A DNA stretch of 64,000 nucleotides, from assembly GCF_900109955.1 (NCBI RefSeq), contig NZ_FOJB01000001.1, forward strand, positions 1,116,001-1,180,000, given 5' to 3'. Positions 42,869 to 51,588 of this stretch are shown piece by piece (position 1 is the first letter of the stretch; every line of letters starts with the position of its first letter). The DNA comes from Aliiroseovarius sediminilitoris. GTDB taxonomy: Bacteria; Pseudomonadota; Alphaproteobacteria; Rhodobacterales; Rhodobacteraceae. The notes beneath the pieces are model-generated. The model worked only from the letters and a program-made list of their open reading frames with translations, was not told the origin of the DNA and did no database searches. The translations under genes and the position numbers were made by a program.

Positions 42869-43735
42869 CTATGCCACGTCCTGCAATTTCATGGGGGGCG
42901 TGATGCCTAAAGCGTGCGCCACTTCGCGGGTCAGGGCAGGTTTGTTCAGCGTATAGAAGTGCAGATCTTTGACGCCGCCATCAATCAGGTCGGAACACAA
43001 CTCGGTGCACAGGGCGGTGGACAACAGATCCTCGCGCCCGTCGCGGGTGGCTTTGGCAAACGCATCATCCAACCAGGCGGGGATATACGCACCACAGCGT
43101 TCTGCGAATTTGCGCACGCCGTTCCAGTTTTCAATCGGCAGGATACCGGGAATGATCGGCACGTCGATTCCGGCCTTTTCGCATTTGTCGCGGAACCGGA
43201 AGAACGTGTCATCCTCGAAGAAGAACTGCGTGATGGCCGAATTGGCACCCGCATCCACCTTGCGCTTCAACCAGGCGACATTGGCATCCAGATCGGCACT
43301 TTCGGGATGCGGATCGGGATAGGCACCCACACGGATATGGAAATCACCGGTTTCCGCGAGGGCTTCAATCAAGTCCACCGACGAGGCAAAACCGTTCTTG
43401 TGCGGAGCAAAGCCGTTGCTTCCCTTGGGCGGATCGCCCCGTAGGGCGACAATTTCAGTCACGCCAGCCTGGGCATAATCTTTCGCGATGGCCAAAGTTT
43501 CATCGCGCGTGGCATCAACACATGTCAGGTGGGCTGCGACATTCAGGTCGTAATGTTTGTGGATGGTTTGCACGGCGTCATGTGTCAATTCCCGGGTCGT
43601 TCCGCCCGCCCCGTAGGTGACTGAGACGAAGCTGGGGTCCAGCGGTGCGAGTTCGCGCACTGTTTCCCACAGTCGGAAAGAAGCATCCAGCGACTGGGGT
43701 GGGAAGAACTCGAACGAGATATTGGGCGTTGTCAT
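42869..43735 (-). CDS. metF: methylenetetrahydrofolate reductase
   Basis: MetF reduces 5,10-methylene-THF to 5-methyl-THF for methionine synthesis. The 288-residue protein has the N-terminal ISFEFFPPQ with the catalytic Glu, then the FVSVTYGAGGTTRELT strand, the AHLTCVDATRDET segment and the ALRGDPPKG motif. I use the ATG at 43735 with GAGG six bases upstream; a longer in-frame extension lies in the divergent control region. The gene faces a LysR regulator of MetR type across 100 bp that contains a long inverted repeat. Confidence 0.96.
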   Translation of the reverse strand: MTTPNISFEFFPPQSLDASFRLWETVRELAPLDPSFVSVTYGAGGTTRELTHDAVQTIHKHYDLNVAAHLTCVDATRDETLAIAKDYAQAGVTEIVALRGDPPKGSNGFAPHKNGFASSVDLIEALAETGDFHIRVGAYPDPHPESADLDANVAWLKRKVDAGANSAITQFFFEDDTFFRFRDKCEKAGIDVPIIPGILPIENWNGVRKFAERCGAYIPAWLDDAFAKATRDGREDLLSTALCTELCSDLIDGGVKDLHFYTLNKPALTREVAHALGITPPMKLQDVA

Positions 43736-43789
43736 GGCGGCCTCGGGATTCAGAGAAGTGACTGTTGCCCTCTTGTGCCGGTTTTCTGT

Positions 43790-43817
43790 TTGTGAGACAA
43801 ATTCATAATTCTCACAA
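43790..43817. promoter_or_regulatory. LysR-type operator candidate between metF and its regulator
   Basis: A perfect 8-bp inverted repeat TTGTGAGA / TCTCACAA (43790-43797 and 43810-43817) with a 12-bp AT-rich spacer lies in the metF/LysR gap. It also embeds TGAG-N5-TTCA, similar to the known MetR half-site pattern TGAA-N5-TTCA. It is a good candidate for autoregulation and metF control. Confidence 0.6.
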
Positions 43818-43835
43818 TAAACATGAGCTTCGTGC

Positions 43836-44741
43836 ATGTATTTGGAATTTCGTCATTTGCGCACCATTCGGGCGATCCATCAGGCGGGCAGTCTGGCACG
43901 CGCTGCGGATATATTGCATATCACCCAATCTGCACTAAGCCACCAGATCAAAGGGCTTGAAGATCAGGTCGGTATGGAACTGTTTCACCGCCGCACAAAG
44001 CCCATGCGGCTGAGCCCCGCTGGATTGAAATTGCTGCGCCTTGCCGAACAGATATTGCCTGAAGTCGCACGGCTGGAAGAAGAATTCAGGTCGCTGAAGT
44101 CGGGACGATCTGGCCGGTTGCACATTGCGATTGAATGCCACGCTTGTTTTGACTGGCTGTTTCCGGTGCTGGACAAGTTGCGCCATGCCTGGCCCGATGT
44201 TGATCTGGATATTCGTCAGCGACTTGCCTTTGATGCGCTTGAGGCGCTTCGGCGGGAGGAGGTCGACTTCGTGATCTCATCTGATCCCATTGCGATCCCG
44301 GGTATCACTTTTGCGCCTCTGTTTGACTATGAACCACGATTTGTCGCGGCCTCCACCCACCGATTGGCGCAGCACGATTATATTGAGGCCGAAGACTTCG
44401 AAGACGAGATGCTGCTGACCTATCCGGTCGAACGGTCGAAAACGGATGTGTTCAGCGGGTTGTTGACCCCGGCCCGCGTCGAACCTCGCGCCGTGCGCCA
44501 GGTGGAAATGACCGAGGTCATTCTGATGCTGGTTGCTGCCGGGCGCGGGGTTGCGGTCATGCCGGACTGGGTGCTGCGCAATGTTGAGGACAACCCTGAC
44601 TATGTCACGCGACCATTGACTGAGAAGGGGTTATCCAAGCGCATGTTTGCCGCCACCCGCGAAGAGGATGCGATCGTCCCCTATGTCGCGCATATGATCC
44701 GTTTGTGCCGGTCCGAACCCGTCAAGCTACAGCGCGCGTGA
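43836..44741 (+). CDS. LysR-family regulator, MetR-like
   Basis: LysR-type regulator of 301 residues, likely the MetR of this organism. The helix-turn-helix is in YLEFRHLRTIRAIHQAGSLA and ADILHITQSALSHQIKGLED. The effector domain contains HIAIECHACFDWLFPVLDKL and the dimer hinge from residue 88 on. Its divergent position to metF, the homocysteine-responsive pathway gene, and the start at the ATG at 43836 support the call. The gene symbol is not certain enough to assign. Confidence 0.85.
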   Translation: MYLEFRHLRTIRAIHQAGSLARAADILHITQSALSHQIKGLEDQVGMELFHRRTKPMRLSPAGLKLLRLAEQILPEVARLEEEFRSLKSGRSGRLHIAIECHACFDWLFPVLDKLRHAWPDVDLDIRQRLAFDALEALRREEVDFVISSDPIAIPGITFAPLFDYEPRFVAASTHRLAQHDYIEAEDFEDEMLLTYPVERSKTDVFSGLLTPARVEPRAVRQVEMTEVILMLVAAGRGVAVMPDWVLRNVEDNPDYVTRPLTEKGLSKRMFAATREEDAIVPYVAHMIRLCRSEPVKLQRA

Positions 44742-44814
44742 AACGGGGAAACGGGCTTGGCAAACAAGGCATCCCCGCGTATACGCGCCGTCTGAGATGA
44801 TAGGAGCGCCCCCG

Positions 44815-45603
44815 ATGGAAGGCAGTGCAAATCTGAACGTGATGATCAAGGCCGCCCGGATGGCGGGTCGCAGCCTTGTGAAGGACTTTCGTGAGGTCGA
44901 AAACCTGCAAGTTTCTATGAAAGGCGCGGGCGACTTTGTGTCGAAAGCGGATATTGCTGCCGAACAGATCATTCGCGACATCCTGATGGAAGCCCGCCCC
45001 AATTATGGTTGGCTGGCCGAAGAAAGCGATGCCACTGACGGCAAAGACCCGACCCGACGCTGGATCGTCGATCCGCTGGATGGCACCACGAACTTTCTGC
45101 ACGGCTTGCCGCATTGGGCGATCTCGATTGCATTGGAGCATAAAGGTCAGATTGTCGCCGGTGTGATCTATGACGCCGCGAAAGACGAGATGTTCACAGC
45201 CGAAAAAGGTAAAGGCGCGTGGCTGAACCAAAGCCGCCTGCGCGTTTCCGGCCGTTCGCGCCCGATCGAAAGCCTGTTTGCGACGGGTTTGCCCTTTGCC
45301 GGGCGTACCGATCTGCCGGACACGCTGCAAGATCTTGCGCGTATCCTGCCCAGTTGTGCCGGTGTGCGCAGGTTCGGTGCGGCGGCACTGGACCTCGCCT
45401 ATGTGGCGGCCGGCCGTTATGATGGGTTCTGGGAACGTCGCCTGAACGCTTGGGACGTGGCCGCAGGGCTTGTCATCGTGCGCGAGGCAGGGGGATTTGT
45501 TGCCCCGATCAATCCCGAGGGGTCTATCCTTGAAGACGGAGAAGTCATTGCCGCAAACGAGGCGATTTTCGACAAGTTCTCGGGTCTTGTGCGGGGCAGT
45601 TGA
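44815..45603 (+). CDS. inositol monophosphatase family phosphatase
   Basis: Inositol-1-monophosphatase (SuhB-like) family, 262 residues. The metal-binding motifs are WLAEESDA (residues 65-72), WIVDPLDGTTNFLHGLPHWA (about 83-102) and the C-terminal WDVAAGLVIVREAGG. The start ATG at 44815 has AGGAG 9 bp upstream, which decides it over the ATG at 44797. It lies 73 bp after the MetR-like gene. In bacteria the family often acts on inositol phosphate or as a ribosome-associated factor; the substrate cannot be read. Confidence 0.93.
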   Translation: MEGSANLNVMIKAARMAGRSLVKDFREVENLQVSMKGAGDFVSKADIAAEQIIRDILMEARPNYGWLAEESDATDGKDPTRRWIVDPLDGTTNFLHGLPHWAISIALEHKGQIVAGVIYDAAKDEMFTAEKGKGAWLNQSRLRVSGRSRPIESLFATGLPFAGRTDLPDTLQDLARILPSCAGVRRFGAAALDLAYVAAGRYDGFWERRLNAWDVAAGLVIVREAGGFVAPINPEGSILEDGEVIAANEAIFDKFSGLVRGS

Positions 45604-45674
45604 TTTCGGTCGCGAGCTGCAAAATACCGTTTCAGGGCCTTATTGCTGCCTGATTGTTCGGGAAAAAAAGCGAT

Positions 45675-45875
45675 ATGGAACAGTTAAAAAATATTTTCGC
45701 CCGTATTTCTGGGCTGATCACGGACGAAGACGGTGCTGTTACCGTTGATTGGGTCGTGTTGACGGCATCTATCGTGATGTTGGGGATGGCTAGCATGTTT
45801 ATTGTCGCCGGCAATATTCCCGGGCTGACCGAGCAGATCAGCAGCGTGGTGGCTAATCAATCAGTGGGCAGCTAG
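45675..45875 (+). CDS. small pilin-like membrane protein
   Basis: This 66-residue protein has a charged N-terminus, an acidic segment with LITDEDGAVTVDWVVLTASI and a single hydrophobic helix near residues 25-48. It lacks the Flp pilin Glu-Tyr processing motif but has the general layout (acidic, then hydrophobic helix) of small pilins. It is common in roseobacter-type genomes as far as I recall. It probably sits in the membrane; a pilus or secretion role is a guess. The ATG at 45675 opens the natural protein. Confidence 0.65.
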   Translation: MEQLKNIFARISGLITDEDGAVTVDWVVLTASIVMLGMASMFIVAGNIPGLTEQISSVVANQSVGS

Positions 45876-45937
45876 AACACTGTTTGCGCTGCTGCTGGTT
45901 GAGTGGTGGTGTTCCATTCTTCCGCACTTGTTATCTT

Positions 45938-46687
45938 TCACTTCCGTCGACGAACGGTCGGAATGACGCTTTTCGTGACTCTGTATTGCGCATCCGGGTG
46001 ATCTGGATGCCCGTCCGTGCGCATCCAGAATGCCCGGCCGCCCAAGCCTTTCCATATGGGCAGGACAAACAAGAACCCCGCGATGAAGCCGCCCGCATGG
46101 GCCCAATAGGCGACACCTCCGCCCATTTGGGACCAGTTCAGCGCACCGTTGACCACCTGCAAGCCAAACCAGAGCAACAGCATCAGCCAAGCCGGGAAGG
46201 GAAACACTTTGAAGATCACGACAAAGATGAACAGGACGTCGACGCGCGCCCGCGGAAACAATAAAAGATACCCCCCCATAACCCCCGCAATTGCGCCCGA
46301 CGCCCCCACCATCGGGACCACGCTTGAGACGTCAGCAGCCACCTGAAGCAAAGCCGCGCCAAGGCCCGAGACCAGATAAAATATGGCAAATCTGACATGG
46401 CCGAGAACATCTTCCAGATTGTCGCCAAATATCCATAAGAACAGCATGTTACCCGCGAAATGCATGAAGCTGCCGTGGACGAACATTGAGGTGAGCACAG
46501 TCTCGAACCCGTCACCGCTCATCACGCGCAGGGGGATCAGACCATATTGCACGAACACGCGATCAGCTGCGACATCGTTGCCGTAGAGCGGCAGCATCGT
46601 CAGAAAGACGATCAGGTTCGCCGCGATCAGCCCGAAGGTGACATAAGGTGTACGTTCTGACGGGTTGTGATCGCGAATTGGAAACAT
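45938..46687 (-). CDS. rhomboid-family intramembrane serine protease
   Basis: Rhomboid protease, 249 residues, with six transmembrane helices. The catalytic Ser is in VPMVGASGAIAGVMGGYLL (about residue 126) and the catalytic His in YWAHAGGFIAGFLFVL (about residue 201). The HFAGNMLFLWIFGDNLED segment gives the conserved His-x-x-x-Asn. It cuts membrane proteins within the bilayer. The C-terminus is a short cytoplasmic tail. It is convergent with the small pilin-like gene. Confidence 0.93.
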   Translation of the reverse strand: MFPIRDHNPSERTPYVTFGLIAANLIVFLTMLPLYGNDVAADRVFVQYGLIPLRVMSGDGFETVLTSMFVHGSFMHFAGNMLFLWIFGDNLEDVLGHVRFAIFYLVSGLGAALLQVAADVSSVVPMVGASGAIAGVMGGYLLLFPRARVDVLFIFVVIFKVFPFPAWLMLLLWFGLQVVNGALNWSQMGGGVAYWAHAGGFIAGFLFVLPIWKGLGGRAFWMRTDGHPDHPDAQYRVTKSVIPTVRRRK

Positions 46688-46731
46688 GGGGGGACTTGAC
46701 CCGATGGCGTCCGCCGGGTCAAGCGTCGCGC

Positions 46732-49700
46732 CTATTCAGCAGCCAGATCAGGCGGTTGCGAGAGCATCAACAGCTCGGCATTGCCACCCGAGGCTGTTGT
46801 GTCCACGCACAAATGCCGTTCATGGGTCACAGCCTCTTCCGTTACCGCGCCGGTGATCAAAGGCAGGATTGCCCCGGATCGTGCGGCAAGAGCCAGCGCA
46901 AGAGCGCGCGCGCCAACCTCGTCTCCCCAATAGATCGCACCGCCGATCCCCTCGACCTTGGACAGTTCGCCCGCTGCCAAGTCGGGTGCCAGCACCGCCA
47001 GTCCACCATGCGCCTCGACGTCCGTTTTCTGGCGTTCGGCGGCTGTGAGGCCGGGGCCAAGACACAGGAACGGGGCGCGGGGGTGCGTGGACAGTTGGTT
47101 CAGCTCTCCGGTTGGGCCGGGCAAGCGGGTTGATGCAAGCGTCACCGCACGCGTGGTAGCGGTGATAGTGCGTTCAAGCAGGGCGGGATTGGTCGATCCG
47201 TCGCCATCCGCCTCGCCGGTCATCGGCGCAGGCCCGGACTTGCAGAACCGGTCCATGTAGGCTGGGCCACCCGCTTTGGGGCCGGTGCCGGACAGCCCTT
47301 CGCCGCCGAATGGTTGCGAGCCGACAATGGCACCGATCTGGTTGCGGTTCACATAGGCGTTGCCGGCACGGATGCGATCAACCACGTGTTGAACGCGGTC
47401 ATCAATCCGGGTGTGAAGACCAAATGTCAGGCCGTATCCCGTGGCGTTGATCGCATTGATCACCGCGTCGAGGTTTTCGGCCTTGTAGCGCGCAACGTGC
47501 AGCACCGGTCCGAAGATCTCGCGCTTCATCTCGTGAATGCCGCTGACACGGATCAGTGTGGGGGCGATGAAGTGACCGCCGTCGGGGACTTTCAACTCGT
47601 GCACCAGCCGTTTTTCTGCGCGTGCCGTATCGACGTAGGCGCGAATGCCCCCATAGGCCTCGTCGTCGATGACGGGACCAAGGTCGGTGGACAGGTGCCA
47701 CGGGTCAGCCGGGGTCAATTCGTCCATCGCGCCGATCAGCATCTCGGTCAGGCTGTCGGCGATGTCGTCCTGAACATAGAGACAGCGCAGGGCCGAGCAG
47801 CGCTGCCCTGCCGATTGGAAACTGGACGCGACGATGTCACGCACCGCCTGTTCGGGCAGCGCGGTGCTGTCCACGATCATGGCGTTCAACCCGCCGGTTT
47901 CCGCGATCAGCGGTGCGGCGGGTGACATATGCTGCGCCATCGCGTGGCGGATGATCTGCGCGGTTTCGGTCGATCCGGTAAATGCGACCCCGTCAATGCG
48001 CGCATCCGACGTCAGCGCCGCCCCGACGGTTGCCCCGTCGCCGGGCAAAAGCTGCAACGCCTCGCGCGGAACACCGGCTTTGTGCAACAGCTTCACCGCC
48101 TCATATGCGATGATCCCGGTCTGCTCGGCAGGTTTGGCCAACACGCCGTTGCCCGCCGCCAAAGCCCCCGCAATCTGACCGGTAAAGATCGCCAAGGGGA
48201 AGTTCCACGGCGAAATGCAGGTGAACAGGCCACGCGCATCGCGGGTAAGGTGCGGGATGCGGGACGCATAATATCGCAGGAAATCAACGGCTTCACGCAA
48301 TTCGCCCAGACAGTCGGGCAAAGTCTTTCCCGCTTCGCGGGCAAGCAGGGCGAAGAAGATTCCAAAATGTTCTTCATAAAGATCCGCTGCGCGGTTCAGA
48401 ACCTCGGCACGGGTATCTGGTGCGGCATCCCAACGGGTTGCCGCGTCAAGGGCCGCCTGCACGTCCTTGGCGCTGGCCCAGGTGATCTTGCCAACCTCGG
48501 TGCCATTGGCGGGGTTGGTAACGGTCACATCCTTGCCGCCCTTTGGCGTGCCAGCAATCAGCGGTTCAGCGGCAAATCTCGTATCCGCGAAAGGATTGCG
48601 GGCGGTGTCGATCTGCTCCAGATGGGGTTCATATGTCAGGTCCAGCCCTTTGGAGTTTTTGCGATCCCCATAAAGCTCTGGTCCGGTGGGAACATGTGGT
48701 GCGGGATGGTCCAGCGCGTCGAAGGGGCAGGCGGCAACCTCCTCGGGCGAAACGCTTTCATCGACGATCTGGTTCACGAACGAGCTGTTGGCGCCGTTTT
48801 CCAACAGTCGCCGCACCAGATAGGCCAGTAGGTCGCGATGCGCCCCAACAGGGGCATAAATCCGGCAGCGTGTGCCGTTTTCATCCATGATGATCTGGTG
48901 CAAACGTTCTCCCATGCCATGCAGGCGCTGGAACTCGTAACCACGCGCGTTCACGCCTGAACTTTTTGCCATATCCAGTATGGCGGCCGCCGTGTGAGCA
49001 TTGTGGGTGGCGAACTGCGGATAGATCCGATCGGTCAGCGACAGCAGTTTTCGCGCGTTGGCGATGTAGCTGACATCGGTGGCGACCTTGCGTGTGAACA
49101 CGGGGAATGCATCCAAGCCTTCAACCTGCGCGCGCTTGATCTCGGTGTCCCAATAGGCACCTTTGACCAGCCGAACCATGATTTTGCGGTCCAGCCGTTT
49201 GGCCAGCGCGTGCAGCCAGTCGATAACGGTGCCGGCGCGGTGCCCATAGGCCTGCACGACCACGCCGAACCCGTCCCATCCGGCCAATGATTTATCGGAC
49301 AGCACCGCTTCGATCACGTCTAGCGAGATTTGCAGGCGGTCAGCTTCTTCGGCGTCGATGTTGAAGCCCATACCCGCCGACTTCGCCAGATGTGCGAGGG
49401 CCGAAACACGTGGCACAAGCACATCCATTACCCGGTCGCGCTGGGCGCGTTCATAGCGGGGGAAAAGCGCGGAAAGCTTTACGGAAATACCAGGATTGGC
49501 ACGGATATCCTTGGATTTGCAGGCACTTGCGATCTCGGAAATTGCCTTGGCATAGGACATCTGATAGCGGCGCGCATCGTCATCGGTCAGCGCCGCTTCG
49601 CCCAGCATGTCATAGGAATAGGTGAAGCCTTTCGCTTCCATCTTCGACCCGCGTTTCATCGCAGCAGAGATGGTTTCGCCCAACACGAACTGATTTCCCA

Positions 49701-50190
49701 TCTCTTTCATCGCGCGTCCGACGGCGGTGCGAATGACGGGTTCACCCAGACGTTTCACCGCCCCACGCAACGCACCGGTGATCCCCGGTTCGCGCTCGTC
49801 CAGCACCTTACCTGTAACCAAGAGCGCCCATGTCGATGCGTTCACCAAAGAAGACGACGAGCGACCAAGATGCTTGCCCCAATCGCTGGGTGCGATCTTG
49901 TCTTCGATCAGAGCGTCTATGGTTTCTGCGTCCGGCACCCGCAACAGGGCTTCGGCCAGACACATCAGTGCGATGCCTTCATCCGTTGACAGGCCATATT
50001 CGGCCAGAAAAACCTCCATCATGCCCGGGTCGGATGACGCGCGGATGGCGCGCACAAGTTCGGCGCCGCTGGCCGCGATCCGCGCGCGGTCGTCACTGGA
50101 CAGCCCCGCCTCTTTTGCGAGCGTATGGATATGCCGTTCCTCACCGGCATAGGCAAGATCGTCAATTTTCTGGCGAAGGCTGTCGGTCAT
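46732..50190 (-). CDS. putA: bifunctional proline dehydrogenase / P5C dehydrogenase
   Basis: PutA oxidises proline to glutamate in two steps, with channelling of the intermediate. The 1152-residue protein has a proline dehydrogenase domain (about residues 130-480, FAD-binding) with KLSALFPRYERAQ and RLVKGAYWDTEIK, the latter a PRODH signature. The aldehyde dehydrogenase domain (about 560-1000) has the catalytic Cys in SFQSAGQRCSALRCLYVQD and the Glu in LIAETGGLNAMIVD. A C-terminal extension of about 120 residues follows. It has no N-terminal DNA-binding domain, consistent with control by the divergent Lrp gene. Confidence 0.97.
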   Translation of the reverse strand: MTDSLRQKIDDLAYAGEERHIHTLAKEAGLSSDDRARIAASGAELVRAIRASSDPGMMEVFLAEYGLSTDEGIALMCLAEALLRVPDAETIDALIEDKIAPSDWGKHLGRSSSSLVNASTWALLVTGKVLDEREPGITGALRGAVKRLGEPVIRTAVGRAMKEMGNQFVLGETISAAMKRGSKMEAKGFTYSYDMLGEAALTDDDARRYQMSYAKAISEIASACKSKDIRANPGISVKLSALFPRYERAQRDRVMDVLVPRVSALAHLAKSAGMGFNIDAEEADRLQISLDVIEAVLSDKSLAGWDGFGVVVQAYGHRAGTVIDWLHALAKRLDRKIMVRLVKGAYWDTEIKRAQVEGLDAFPVFTRKVATDVSYIANARKLLSLTDRIYPQFATHNAHTAAAILDMAKSSGVNARGYEFQRLHGMGERLHQIIMDENGTRCRIYAPVGAHRDLLAYLVRRLLENGANSSFVNQIVDESVSPEEVAACPFDALDHPAPHVPTGPELYGDRKNSKGLDLTYEPHLEQIDTARNPFADTRFAAEPLIAGTPKGGKDVTVTNPANGTEVGKITWASAKDVQAALDAATRWDAAPDTRAEVLNRAADLYEEHFGIFFALLAREAGKTLPDCLGELREAVDFLRYYASRIPHLTRDARGLFTCISPWNFPLAIFTGQIAGALAAGNGVLAKPAEQTGIIAYEAVKLLHKAGVPREALQLLPGDGATVGAALTSDARIDGVAFTGSTETAQIIRHAMAQHMSPAAPLIAETGGLNAMIVDSTALPEQAVRDIVASSFQSAGQRCSALRCLYVQDDIADSLTEMLIGAMDELTPADPWHLSTDLGPVIDDEAYGGIRAYVDTARAEKRLVHELKVPDGGHFIAPTLIRVSGIHEMKREIFGPVLHVARYKAENLDAVINAINATGYGLTFGLHTRIDDRVQHVVDRIRAGNAYVNRNQIGAIVGSQPFGGEGLSGTGPKAGGPAYMDRFCKSGPAPMTGEADGDGSTNPALLERTITATTRAVTLASTRLPGPTGELNQLSTHPRAPFLCLGPGLTAAERQKTDVEAHGGLAVLAPDLAAGELSKVEGIGGAIYWGDEVGARALALALAARSGAILPLITGAVTEEAVTHERHLCVDTTASGGNAELLMLSQPPDLAAE

Positions 50191-50299
50191 GTGCGGATCC
50201 TCATGGTGTTTGCACTTCCCCTATGATATCCCGAAAAGACAAGGCGATTTTCCTGATTTTCGCCATTTGGCAGCCGAAATGACCGATTAAAGGTGGTGA

Positions 50300-50779
50300 A
50301 TGCAGGAAGATAAGCAAGTTGATCTTGATCGGTTCGATCGCAGGATTCTGGATGTCCTGTCAGGCGATGGGCGCATTTCGATCACCGATCTTGCACAGCG
50401 GATCGGATTATCAAAGTCCCCGACCCAAGCCCGTGTACGTCGGTTGGAAGCGGAAGGGGTCATTACCGGATACCGTGCCGATATCGACCCGATTCGTTTA
50501 GGCCGGGATCATGTCGCCTTTGTCGAAGTAAAGCTTTCGGACACGCGCGAGGCCGCATTGAGTGCGTTCAACAAGCAAGTTTCCAGCATTCCCGAGGTGG
50601 AAGAATGTCATCTGCTGGCGGCGCATTTTGACTATCTTCTCAAGGTGCGCACCCAAGACATGCGTGACTTTCGGCGCGTCTTGGGCGAGGCAATTTCGAC
50701 CCTTCCGCATCTGGCGCAAAGTTCAACTCACGTGGTGATGCAGGCGATCAAGGATGACAGCCCCTCCATTCTTGGCTGA
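50300..50779 (+). CDS. Lrp/AsnC-family regulator of proline use (PutR-type)
   Basis: Lrp-type regulator, 159 residues. The winged helix is in RILDVLSGDGRISITDLAQR followed by LSKSPTQARVRRLEAEGVI, and a RAM domain follows (FVEVKLSDTREAALSAFNKQ). It is divergent from putA across 109 bp, which in alphaproteobacteria is the place of PutR, the proline-responsive activator. Its place next to putA is the main basis of the functional assignment. Confidence 0.9.
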   Translation: MQEDKQVDLDRFDRRILDVLSGDGRISITDLAQRIGLSKSPTQARVRRLEAEGVITGYRADIDPIRLGRDHVAFVEVKLSDTREAALSAFNKQVSSIPEVEECHLLAAHFDYLLKVRTQDMRDFRRVLGEAISTLPHLAQSSTHVVMQAIKDDSPSILG

Positions 50780-50861
50780 CTTCTTTTGGCAAATGCTTCT
50801 GACCGATTGCCTCCGGTTTTAAGAGGCGTTAGGGAAGGGCTGGGGCCAAGCTCCACCCGGT

Positions 50862-50948
50862 GCGGGCGTGATGGAATGGTAGACATACCAGACTTAAAAT
50901 CTGTTGGGCCTTGTGCCCGTGTGGGTTCGAGTCCCACCGCCCGCACCA
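50862..50948 (+). tRNA. tRNA-Leu (UAA)
   Basis: This is an 87-nt type II tRNA on the plus strand. The acceptor GCGGGCG pairs with CGCCCGC, the anticodon is TAA in the loop CTTAAAA, and there is a long variable arm (TTGGGCCTTGTGCCC). GGTTCGAGTCC forms the T arm and CCA is encoded. Confidence 0.96.
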
Positions 50949-51201
50949 CTCTCATCCCAGCAAAAAACGTTTTTCAATACGATGTTCGGCCTTTGTTTCG
51001 ACTGGCGTGATTGCGTGGTTGAGGGGCCGTGAATTATGCGTCAATTCGTGGGGCGGGGCATTGCTTTTAATCCGGACATGGCGAAACCTGAGTGCAGGTC
51101 GGGCACAGCAAAACATTTCTTTGCAGATTACAGCCAGTTTTTATTAGGCCTTTTCGATGACCAAACTATTTTTTTAAGTCTTTGGATTGGACGGTCGGGG
51201 T

Positions 51202-51492
51202 ATGAGTAATTTTAGCTCATTAGACAGTTGGGAAATGGTCGGGTTGCTTGGGGCAGCGATCTATTGCACGACCTATATGTTGATCGCGTTCGACATATTG
51301 ACCAGCAAGACGACGTGCTATTACGCGTTGCAGTTTTCGGCGGCCAGCTTCGTCGCACTGAGCCTGATTGAGCATTTCAACGTTGCCGCGTTGACCGTCC
51401 AACTGTTTTTTATCGTGGTGTCGGTCTTTGGTTTTGCAAACCATATGAAGGGGCGAACTGTTTCACCTGCGAAGGACAAAGAAGTGGTTTGA
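51202..51492 (+). CDS. small multi-span membrane protein (CBU_0592-like)
   Basis: This 96-residue protein has about three hydrophobic segments (residues 13-31, 40-58 and 64-80) and a basic cytoplasmic tail. The motif Gly-x-x-x-Tyr-Cys-x-Thr-Tyr-x-Leu-Ile-Ala near residues 19-29 and the Tyr-Tyr/Asn pattern recall the CBU_0592 type of small membrane proteins. I use the ATG at 51202. Upstream (50949-51201, 253 bp) I see no gene. A strong terminator follows the stop. Confidence 0.6.
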   Translation: MSNFSSLDSWEMVGLLGAAIYCTTYMLIAFDILTSKTTCYYALQFSAASFVALSLIEHFNVAALTVQLFFIVVSVFGFANHMKGRTVSPAKDKEVV

Positions 51493-51538
51493 CGGGAACG
51501 AGACCTCTCCCTGAGTGCGTTGTTCCACGCGCTCACAG

Positions 51539-51568
51539 AAAAGTCGGGCTAGGGGTGGCCCGGCTTTT
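51539..51568. terminator. bidirectional intrinsic terminator
   Basis: An 11-bp stem AAAAGTCGGGC (51539-51549) with GCCCGGCTTTT (51558-51568), one wobble pair and an 8-base loop, lies between two converging genes. The A/T ends provide T runs in both directions, so it can serve the small membrane protein gene and ychF. Confidence 0.85.
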
Positions 51569-51588
51569 CACTTTCTTACCGTGTGAAA

